5,605 nt of DNA, from NCBI GenBank assembly GCA_030699055.1, contig JAUYKX010000047.1:1-5605 (forward strand), written 5' to 3'. Below, in pieces: positions 1-5,329 of this stretch. How positions within the stretch are numbered: position 1 is the first letter of the stretch; every line of letters begins with the position of its first letter. The position numbers and the translations under genes were made by a program. Source of the stretch: Candidatus Nanopelagicales bacterium. GTDB taxonomy: Bacteria > Actinomycetota > Actinomycetes > S36-B12 > UBA10799. The notes below the pieces were generated by a model, which was not told the origin of the DNA, searched no databases, and saw only the letters and a program-made list of their open reading frames with translations.

Positions 1-1078
1 GGAGGTTGCGAAATCCTCGCCGGACGCGCACGGGGGTGAGTCTGGTTGGGTCGCGGCGTCGTTCCCATGGCAGTCGGATGTCGTCAACGAGGCCGCGGGC
101 GAGGCGTAGTTGGGTGTAGGCGGCGATGATGAGCCAGGTCCAGCGGTCGGCTTGTTCGGGGGTTCGCAGCGCTGGTGTGGTCCAGCCGAGGGTGTTCTTC
201 ACGAAGCGGTAGGTGTGTTCGATGTCGAAGCGGCGCAGGTAGGCCCGGGAGCAGGTGGCCAGGTCGGCGGTGCCGGGCCCGGACCACCACAGCCATAGCG
301 ATTTGGGTGCGCGGGCGTCTGATTTCGGGAGGTGGTCGACGTCGACGCGGATGACCGTGCCTTGCACGATCGGCGGGAGTTGATCGGTTCCGCGCCAGTG
401 CCCGCGCCGGGCCAGTTTCGGGTGCAGGCCGTGCCAGGCCTGGACGTGGATGTGCCCATAGCGTTGATCGTGCATGTGCGTCTGGGCGTCGGGTGTGGGC
501 CAGGTGCCGGGTTGGGACAGCGGGAACCGGTCGCCGTGGCGGCGCGGGCGTCCCGGACCGGGCGCGGGTTCGGGGTCGGAGTGGAAGACGCGGTCCGAGC
601 GGATGCGTGTTACCACCTGCACCCGTTCCTAGGTCAGGTCCGCGCCCAGAGCGATGGCGTCGTACCCGGCGTCGAAGACGAACATCGGCACGTCCCCGTC
701 GGTGGGCAGCATGCCAACCAGGCGGCGCACCTGGTTGATCGTGGCCGTCGTGGCGTCCTCGTGCGGGGTGATCCGGACGGCGTCCATCGGCGCTGTCCAG
801 GAGTCCGGCGCCCAGCCCAGCTGGGTGATCCACTGATAGGACCAGCCCGCCACGATCGGCTGGCCGGACAAGTGTTTTGACGCCGAGTAGTGGTAGCCGC
901 GCTCGGGGCTGGTCTCGGCATCGCAACGGTCCCAGGTGGAGGCGTCCACCGCGAACACCAAAGGCCAGCTGTCGTCACGGTTGTCAACGAGGAGTTCGCG
1001 CAGACCCTCGACGTTGACGCGTCCGCGGTCCAGCGCTTTGTAAAGGCTGCCGTGGGAGCGGCGGAACACCGGCTCCAA
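1..1078 (-). pseudogene. IS701-like (NF041680-type) transposase, interrupted by an in-frame amber codon and truncated
   Basis: Reading the minus strand down from 1078, one frame stays open to the window edge (359 codons) except for a TAG at 629-631 (codon 150). Before the stop it reads EPVFRRSHGSLYKALDRGRV, then FAVDAST (D45), then VFDAGYDA (D136). After the stop it resumes without a frameshift as ERVQVVTRIRSDRVF, LWLWWSGPG, LRRFDIEHTYRFVKNTLGW (E287), DRWTWLIIAAYTQLRLARGL and RVRRGFRNL. These blocks match, from memory, the IS701-like transposase family common in actinobacteria, and the three acidic residues are plausible DDE candidates. The N-terminus (probably about 30 residues) is missing because the IS256 element begins at about 1079; the nominal TTG start at 1078 is only the first usable codon there. 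The C-terminus continues outside the window. With the nonsense codon and lost start it is most likely dead. The conserved sequence on both sides of the stop suggests recent inactivation. Open frames on the opposite strand here are shadows. Confidence 0.85.
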
Positions 1079-1110
1079 GGGACCTGTTGAATAGTTTGTG
1101 TGAGGTTCCG
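1079..1110 (+). repeat. Left terminal inverted repeat of the IS256-family element
   Basis: The core gtttgtgtgaggttccg at 1094-1110 pairs 16 of 17 with the complement of 2404-2420. The outer 15 bases match the right end only partly and need a one-base gap, so the outer tip is less certain than the core. On the outward (minus) strand this end reads ttcaaca, not the TTGACA found at the other end. Confidence 0.75.
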
Positions 1111-1136
1111 GTTACCGATTGAAGGGACTGTTGAAG

Positions 1137-2390
1137 ATGACTGCTACTGATGTTCGCGTTGGGCGGGATCTGATTGATGATTCCGCGCTGAAAGACTTGA
1201 TGGACAAGATCGAATCGGAGGGTCTGGAGTTGCTCGGGCCCGACGGGGTGTTAACCGAGTTGACGTCTCGGATCATGAATCTGGCGTTGGAGGCCGAGCG
1301 CACGGCGCACCTGGGTTACGAGCATGGTGATCGCGCCGGGTGGGGCAGCGGTAACTCCCGTAACGGCACCTCACCCAAGACGGTGCTCACTGACGCCGGG
1401 CCGATCCCGGTCGATGTTCCACGTGATCGTAACGGCACGTTCGAACCGAAACTGATCGGTAAGCACCAGCGCCGCCTGGAGGGGTTCAACGACATCGTCA
1501 TCGGGTTGGTGGCGCGGGGCATGACGGTTCGCGACGTGCGATCGCATTTGCAGGATGCCTACCGGGTCGAGGTGTCCCCGGAACTCATCTCCAAGATCAC
1601 TGACGGGGTGTTGCCTGAGCTGCGGGCCTGGCAGTCACGCCCACTCGACGCCGTGTATCCGATCATGTATTTGGATGCGATCGTGGTGAAGGTCCGCTCT
1701 GATCATGTCGTGGTCAACCGGCCCGTCTACATCAGCCTGGGCATCGATCTGGAGGGCCGTAAGCACGTTTTGGGCCTCTGGATGGGTAAAGGCGACGAGG
1801 GCGCCAAGTTCTGGCTCGGTGTGCTCACAGAGCTGCGCAACCGCGGCGTCAAAGACGTACTCGTCGTGTGTTGCGACGGTTTGACCGGTTTCCCCGACGC
1901 CATCGAAGCCACCTGGCCACAAGCCAGCGTGCAGACCTGCGTTGTGCACCTGATCCGCAACTCGATCAAGTACTGCTCGTGGAAAGATCGTAAGAAGGTC
2001 GCCGCGGCCCTCAAACCGATCTACCGGGCACCCACCGTGGCCGCCGCCGCTGACGCCCTGGACGACTTCGAAATCGAATGGGGTCAGCAGTACCCGGCCA
2101 TCGTCGATCTGTGGCGGCGCAACTGGGAACGGTTCACCCCGTTCCTGGCATTCGACCCAGCAATACGCAAGATCATCTATACGACGAATGCGATCGAGAG
2201 TCTCAACTACCAACTGCGAAAAGTCACAAAAACCCGCGGGCATTTCCCCACCGACGACGCCGCCCTGAAGATCTTCTACCTGGCTATCTGCAACATCGGC
2301 ACCCAGCGAGGAGGTGAACTTGGCACCCACACCCAGGGCTGGAAACAAGCCCTCAACGCACTAGCCATGGCCCACCCCGGCCGCATCTAA
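1137..2390 (+). CDS. IS256-family DDE transposase (417 aa, intact)
   Basis: This is a mutator-type transposase that cuts and joins the element's ends through a two-metal DDE active site. The IS256 signature is clear: YLDAI with D180, VVCCDGLTGFPDAI with D247 and TTNAIESLNYQLRK with E354. The D247-E354 gap of 107 residues fits the family, as does the C-x2-H pair in QTCVVHLIRNS (C268, H271). The N-terminal 60-170 region carries the usual DNA-binding part: ERTAHLGYEHGDR, RNGTSPKTVLTDAGPI, and VARGMTVRDVRSHL resembling a helix-turn-helix. ATG at 1137 is preferred over the upstream in-frame TTG at 1119 because GAAGGG (1121-1126) sits 10 bases before it and family proteins start near this point. 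The protein ends at TAA, 46 bases before the right tip. No frameshift or internal stop is seen, so the enzyme may be active. Shadow frames on the minus strand (for example 1635-2348) have no family likeness. Confidence 0.95.
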   Translation: MTATDVRVGRDLIDDSALKDLMDKIESEGLELLGPDGVLTELTSRIMNLALEAERTAHLGYEHGDRAGWGSGNSRNGTSPKTVLTDAGPIPVDVPRDRNGTFEPKLIGKHQRRLEGFNDIVIGLVARGMTVRDVRSHLQDAYRVEVSPELISKITDGVLPELRAWQSRPLDAVYPIMYLDAIVVKVRSDHVVVNRPVYISLGIDLEGRKHVLGLWMGKGDEGAKFWLGVLTELRNRGVKDVLVVCCDGLTGFPDAIEATWPQASVQTCVVHLIRNSIKYCSWKDRKKVAAALKPIYRAPTVAAAADALDDFEIEWGQQYPAIVDLWRRNWERFTPFLAFDPAIRKIIYTTNAIESLNYQLRKVTKTRGHFPTDDAALKIFYLAICNIGTQRGGELGTHTQGWKQALNALAMAHPGRI

Positions 2391-2403
2391 CCCAAACCAG
2401 AAA

Positions 2404-2436
2404 CGAAACCTCACACAAACAACTTGACAAGCTCCC
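2404..2436 (-). repeat. Right terminal inverted repeat of the IS256-family element
   Basis: The complement of 2404-2420 matches the left core 16 of 17. Further out it reads GGGAGCTTGTCAAGTTG inward from 2436, which aligns loosely with the left tip. It lies 14 bases after the transposase stop codon. Confidence 0.75.
2424..2429 (+). promoter_or_regulatory. Outward-facing perfect -35 hexamer (TTGACA) in the IS256 right end
   Basis: TTGACA reads outward from the element toward the IS1380 remnant and lies 7 bases inside the proposed tip. IS256-type elements are known to activate neighbours through hybrid promoters made of an end-borne -35 box and a -10 box in the flank. Here the flank at the right spacing (around 2447-2452, tccgga) is a poor -10 box, and what follows is a dead gene. 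It may therefore be silent in this location. The left end lacks the box. Confidence 0.45.
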
Positions 2437-2799
2437 CGCGAGGTGATCCGGACGATCAGTCGGGCGGGAGCGAATTTCTCGATCACGGTCCGACTGGACC
2501 CTGCGGTACGCCGATCGATCGGCGCGATCCCCGCGGGAGAATGGACCCCCATCACCTACACCCGGGCGATCCCGGACCCCGAAACCGGTGAACTGATCTC
2601 GGCGGCCGAAGTCGCCGAAGTCGTTCACACTCTCGGAGCCGGGGGCAAGAACCCGATCACGGCCCGGTTGATCGTGCGCCGGGTCCCGGAACTCAACAAC
2701 AAGAAAATCACCGACGCCCACACCGCCCAGGGCGAATTGTTCACCGTCTACCGCTACCACGGGGTGTTCACCGACAACCCGATGCCGATGATCTGTTAG
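2437..2799 (+). pseudogene. IS1380-family transposase, internal fragment truncated at both ends
   Basis: The frame opens directly at the IS256 tip as REVIRTISRAGANFSITVRL, followed by DPAVRRSIGAIPAGEWTPI, ISAAEVAEVVHTL, TARLIVRRVPELN, GELFTVYRYHGVFTDNP and a TAG at 2797. This matches, from memory, the middle of IS1380-type transposases: the arginine-rich stretch with FSITVRLDPAVR, the tryptophan-threonine-proline turn, the LIVRRV strand and the YHGVFTDN strand. Family proteins are about 450-470 residues; roughly 120 remain here. The N-terminal half was removed at the IS256 junction. The usual continuation (an HRDHAIIEQ-like helix that I take to carry the catalytic glutamate) is absent after FTDNP. 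True homology therefore stops at about 2781-2796 and the stop codon probably belongs to the neighbouring element. The GTG at 2443 is not a real start. The fragment is non-functional. Confidence 0.85.
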
Positions 2800-2856
2800 C
2801 CGCCACTCTGGGTGGGGACGTCGGCGTCATCGTGGGTGCGGATGATTGGGCGAGAT

Positions 2857-2890
2857 GAAAGCCCCGTCCCGGGGTGGGGGCGGGGCTTTC
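2857..2890 (-). terminator. Strong hairpin terminator after the ATPase gene
   Basis: The ten bases gaaagccccg (2857-2866) pair perfectly with cggggctttc (2881-2890). One G-T pair and three further C-G pairs (2868-2870 with 2877-2879) extend the stem to 14 pairs around a six-base loop. It begins 46 bases after the ATPase stop codon on the minus strand. No long T-run follows, as is common for actinobacterial intrinsic terminators. By symmetry it could also block transcription entering from the left, including any from the IS256 outward promoter box. Confidence 0.72.
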
Positions 2891-2935
2891 GTGGTCGGGT
2901 TGACGGTTTGGTGTTCGCGGTGTCGTGGTTGCGGG

Positions 2936-3751
2936 TTATTCGGCGGTGACTTCGGTGACGGCGGCGCGGGTGGCGGATTCGTCGACGATGGTTTTGTTCG
3001 CGGCGTAGGTGGCGACGAGGGCTTGCAGTGCGAGGTTGTTCACTGCTCTGGGTAGGCCGCGGCTGGTTTGGTGGATGAGGTTCGCGGCGTCGTCGGAGAA
3101 GAGTTGATCGCCGCGGCCGGCGAGTTTGAGGTGGTGGCTGAGATAGTCGCGGGTCTCGGCTTGGGTCATGCCGGGTAGTGCGTAGCGGAGCATGATGCGT
3201 TGGTCGAGGGCGGCGAAGGCGCCGAGTTTGATCCGTCTGCGCAGGGTGGGCTGACCTAGTAGCAGCCCGGTGAACGGGGCGACGGAGTCCATTTCACTGT
3301 TGGTGAGTAATCGTAGTTGTTCGAGTTGGTCGGTGTTGAGTAGGTGTGCTTCGTCGACGGCGAGGATGACGTCTCGGCCGCGTTCGTGTTTTTCGGCGGC
3401 GAGGTGGTCCATGGTTTGGGCGATCAGGGCGGCGGTGTGGAAGCGTGGGACACCGCCGAGGCTGGTGACCACGGCGGCGTGGATGCCTCTGGCTCCGACT
3501 GCTGGGTTGGGTAGGTAGATGACGGTGTGGCGTGAGGTGTCGAGTTCGGCCAGGGCGGCGCGCAGGGCGACGGTTTTGCCCGCACCGACTTCGCCGGTGA
3601 TGACGGCGAGGGCGGTTTCGCTGATGCACCATCGGATCCGGGCGACGGCTTCGTTGTGGCCGCTGTGGCGGTGCAGCATCGCTGGTGCCAGGTCGCGCCG
3701 GAACGGGGTGCGGGTGAAGCCGAAGAATGAGGCGAGCTGGTCCAGGCTCAT
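2936..3751 (-). CDS. ExeA/TniB-like AAA+ ATPase, transposition target-selection partner (271 aa)
   Basis: This is predicted to be a cytoplasmic AAA+ ATPase that binds DNA, helps choose the target and stimulates its partner transposase, as MuB, TnsC and TniB do. In order, the sequence shows: an ExeA-like entry motif FFGFTRTPFRRDL (residues 9-21), Walker A GEVGAGKT (53-60, K59), Walker B VILAVDEAH (128-136, D133 and E134), a sensor-1-like asparagine in LLTNSEMDS (N151), GLLLGQPTLRRRI (162-174), a possible arginine finger in LDQRI (R185), and sensor-2-like RGLPRAVNNLALQAL (231-245, R235). All nucleotide-binding residues are present and the length is normal for the group. Its ATG overlaps the transposase stop (ATGA at 3748-3751) and GAGG (3759-3762) sits 7 bases upstream, so translation is probably coupled. 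The ExeA name reflects domain likeness only; a secretion role is unlikely next to a transposase. The partnership is inferred from context. Confidence 0.92.
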   Translation of the reverse strand: MSLDQLASFFGFTRTPFRRDLAPAMLHRHSGHNEAVARIRWCISETALAVITGEVGAGKTVALRAALAELDTSRHTVIYLPNPAVGARGIHAAVVTSLGGVPRFHTAALIAQTMDHLAAEKHERGRDVILAVDEAHLLNTDQLEQLRLLTNSEMDSVAPFTGLLLGQPTLRRRIKLGAFAALDQRIMLRYALPGMTQAETRDYLSHHLKLAGRGDQLFSDDAANLIHQTSRGLPRAVNNLALQALVATYAANKTIVDESATRAAVTEVTAE

Positions 3752-5268
3752 GGGGTCGCCTCGGCCGCGTCGGTGTCGCCGGCGGTGTCGCCCTCTGGGC
3801 CCAGCAGCGCGGTGAAGCTGTCCAGTTCGGCCTCCAGCCGCGGGTTGGGCTGGGGCCGGTGGCCGTCGGGTTCGCTGTTGTCACCGGTTTCGCTGTTGTC
3901 GGGCGGGTCGGTGGGCTCCGATAGCTGGGCGTATCGGAGTTGCTGCCCGAGGGCGTGGGTGTGGCGGTCTTCGATGAGGCGCAGGTAGTCGATCCCGGTC
4001 GGGGTTTGCGGTGGTGGGGTGTCGGCGGCGGCTTTGGGGTGGACGTGCTTACCGATCTTGAATGGCACGGCTTTGCCGACGGGTCGGCCGTTGTGGTGGA
4101 CGTCGATGTCGGTGAGGTCGAACGGGTCGAAAACCAGCTCGATCTTGCGCCCGGCCAGTGACGGGTCGACTTCGTAGAGGTTGGCGTGCAGGCTGACGGT
4201 GGCGGTTTTGGTCACGGTGCGCCATTGGCTCCAGCGGAACGCCTCGATCAGCAGCGCCGCGGGTGTGGGCACGGGTGGTCCGTCGGCCAGGAACCGGGCC
4301 AGCGGTGCCATGCCGGTCTCGGTGTGGACACGCTGGTGGTAGACCTGCTCGACCCAGGCGGTGAACAAGGCGTTGAGTTCGGCCAGGCTGCCCACACAGG
4401 TGCCCGCGCCGCCCGGATCGTCGGGATTGGCGGCGATCTCGACGAGGAACTGGTCGCGCACCGTCCGGAAGAAACGCTCGATTTTGCCCCTTCCGGCGGG
4501 TTTGCCGGGTTGGCTGTGGGTGAGTTTGATTCCCAGGACCGCGCATGCTCTGCGCAGCCCGGCATCGATGAACATCGCGCCGTTGTCGACGTAGCACTGA
4601 GCGGGACACCCGCGTGAGGCGAGACCGATTCTGAGGGTTTCGCGCAGCGCGACGGCGTTCTCCGCATACCCCCAGCGGGCCGCGACGACCGCCCGGGAAT
4701 GATCGTCGAGGAAAGCGATGAGGATCGCTTTGCGGCCCTCGATCCGGGGGCCGTGGAGGGCATCGCCGACCCATCGCGCGTTCCGGCGTTCGGCTTCGAA
4801 CCGGCCGAACACCGCCGCCGGCCCGCCGTCGGGGCGGGACCTGGTCAGTCCAGCGGCGGCGAAGTGGCGTTGCAGCGTGCGCGCTGAGGGAGCGAACCCG
4901 CCATGGGCGGCCAGCACCACCGCGACCTGGGCGGCGGTGCGATCCGGGGCTTCGGTTTTCAGCGCGACCGCTAACTCCAGCACATGCGCCGGGGTGATCG
5001 GGTGGACCCGCCGCGGCGCCGGGACCAGCGCGGCGAACCCGCCGGTGCGGTAGTCCCGGATCCACCGATCCAACGTGGCGCGGGAAACCCTCACCGGTGT
5101 CCCGAACGGTCCCGGATGCGTTTTAGCCGCGATGGACCGGACCAGCCGCCCGCGCTGCTTGGTGCTCAGCAACGGATCGAGCGCGTCCTGGATGAGGCCA
5201 TAACGGAACAGGGCCACCTCCTTGGCCCTGACCCTGCGGGCACTGTCCTGATCTTGTTCCTTGCTCAT
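3748..5268 (-). CDS. Mu/Tn552/TnsB-type DDE transposase (506 aa)
   Basis: This is the catalytic subunit of the two-gene module, cutting and joining DNA with an RNase H-like integrase core. In order: a helix-turn-helix at about 40-80 (VSRATLDRWIRDYRTGGFAAL); a second one at about 95-140 (TAAQVAVVLAAHGGFAPSARTLQRHF); and the rve core with D169 in ARWVGDALHGP, LDDHSRAVV (187-195), D228 in CYVDNGAMF and E264 in GRGKIERFFRTVRDQFL. D228 and E264 are separated by exactly 35 residues, the classic D,D35E spacing. A Mu-type C-terminal beta-barrel follows at about 355-400 (ATVSLHANLYEVDPSLAGRK). The last 55 residues are acidic, proline-rich and probably disordered, a usual place for contact with the ATPase. 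ATG at 5268 is chosen because GGAAGG (5277-5282) lies 8 bases upstream; the longer frame to 5478 adds 70 residues of unlikely composition and overlaps another coding frame. It looks complete and functional. Confidence 0.93.
   Translation of the reverse strand: MSKEQDQDSARRVRAKEVALFRYGLIQDALDPLLSTKQRGRLVRSIAAKTHPGPFGTPVRVSRATLDRWIRDYRTGGFAALVPAPRRVHPITPAHVLELAVALKTEAPDRTAAQVAVVLAAHGGFAPSARTLQRHFAAAGLTRSRPDGGPAAVFGRFEAERRNARWVGDALHGPRIEGRKAILIAFLDDHSRAVVAARWGYAENAVALRETLRIGLASRGCPAQCYVDNGAMFIDAGLRRACAVLGIKLTHSQPGKPAGRGKIERFFRTVRDQFLVEIAANPDDPGGAGTCVGSLAELNALFTAWVEQVYHQRVHTETGMAPLARFLADGPPVPTPAALLIEAFRWSQWRTVTKTATVSLHANLYEVDPSLAGRKIELVFDPFDLTDIDVHHNGRPVGKAVPFKIGKHVHPKAAADTPPPQTPTGIDYLRLIEDRHTHALGQQLRYAQLSEPTDPPDNSETGDNSEPDGHRPQPNPRLEAELDSFTALLGPEGDTAGDTDAAEATP
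3871..3900 (-). repeat. Twelve-base direct repeat in the transposase tail
   Basis: ttcgctgttgtc occurs at 3871-3882 and 3889-3900, separated by accggt, giving an 18-base period. On the coding strand it makes the residue pattern DNSETGDNSE (457-466) in the acidic tail. It is in frame and tolerated, as expected for a disordered linker. Confidence 0.7.
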
Positions 5269-5276
5269 GCCGGTTG

Positions 5277-5282
5277 CCTTCC
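5277..5282 (-). promoter_or_regulatory. Ribosome binding site deciding the transposase start
   Basis: GGAAGG on the minus strand, 8 bases before ATG 5268, is a good Shine-Dalgarno match. It favours the 506-residue product over the 576-residue extension that starts at 5478. Confidence 0.65.
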
Positions 5283-5288
5283 GCTTCC

Positions 5289-5310
5289 CGGAGCGCCCGG
5301 TTGCGCTCCG
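5289..5310 (-). promoter_or_regulatory. Inverted repeat in the leader of the transposase operon
   Basis: CGGAGCGC (5289-5296) and GCGCTCCG (5303-5310) form a perfect eight-pair hairpin with a six-base loop, 21 bases upstream of the transposase start. Plausible roles are an operator, a transposase binding site near the element end, an RNA hairpin affecting translation, or a terminator for the upstream gene, whose stop codon lies 20 bases before it. The sequence alone does not choose between these. Confidence 0.45.
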
Positions 5311-5329
5311 ATCGGGACAGTCCACCCGA

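Larger units (their letters stand above)
1079..2436 (+). mobile_element. IS256-family insertion sequence, apparently complete (about 1.36 kb)
   Basis: The element has one intact IS256-type transposase between imperfect inverted ends, and its length fits the family's usual 1.3-1.5 kb. The inner parts of the ends match over 17 bases with one mismatch (1094-1110 against the complement of 2404-2420). Outside this core the ends align less well as GGGACCTGTTGAA on the left and GGGAGCTTGTCAAG on the right, with a one-base gap. That places the tips near 1079 and 2436. Flanking homology agrees with these limits: the left transposase pseudogene is recognisable up to about 1078 and the IS1380 remnant from about 2437. 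IS256 elements normally duplicate 8-9 bases of target, but the flanks (ctccaa on the left, cgcgagg on the right) show no such duplication. Exact tips could be off by a few bases. Confidence 0.82.
2794..5329 (-). mobile_element. Two-gene transposition module (Mu/Tn552-type DDE transposase plus ExeA-like ATPase); limits uncertain
   Basis: A TnsB/TniA-like transposase and an AAA+ ATPase lie in one minus-strand operon with an ATGA overlap and a terminator behind it. This is the core gene pair of Tn552, Tn5053 and Mu-like elements and of small two-gene insertion sequences. The left limit is inferred: IS1380 homology stops shortly before a TGT at 2794, and TGT is a common tip for this superfamily. 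The right limit is a guess at the stop codon of the upstream gene; if that gene belongs to the element, the right end lies outside the window. I found no convincing long terminal inverted repeat inside the window, and no target duplication can be tested. No resolvase or TniQ-like gene is visible. Confidence 0.5.

Noticed and set aside
629..631. Programmed readthrough or stop-codon recoding of the IS701-like transposase
   Set aside because: No known recoding signal is visible, the gene has also lost its start, and ordinary nonsense mutation is the simpler explanation.
332..880. Plus-strand open frame of 182 codons
   Set aside because: It is antisense to the IS701-like transposase and has no recognisable motif; it is a codon-bias shadow.
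84..926. Long minus-strand open frame of 280 codons overlapping the IS701-like gene
   Set aside because: It is a different frame with arginine/proline-rich composition typical of a high-GC shadow; the adjacent frame carries the family motifs.
1635..2348. Minus-strand open frame of 237 codons inside the IS256 gene
   Set aside because: It lies fully antisense to an unmistakable transposase and has no ribosome site or domain.
2443..2799. A 118-residue independent protein starting at GTG 2443
   Set aside because: Family likeness runs upstream of that GTG to the IS256 tip and the protein lacks both ends of an IS1380 transposase; it is a remnant.
4049..5065. Minus-strand open frame of 338 codons in another frame of the DDE transposase
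   Set aside because: Its arginine/proline/glycine-rich translation is a shadow of the true frame, which holds the D,D35E motif.
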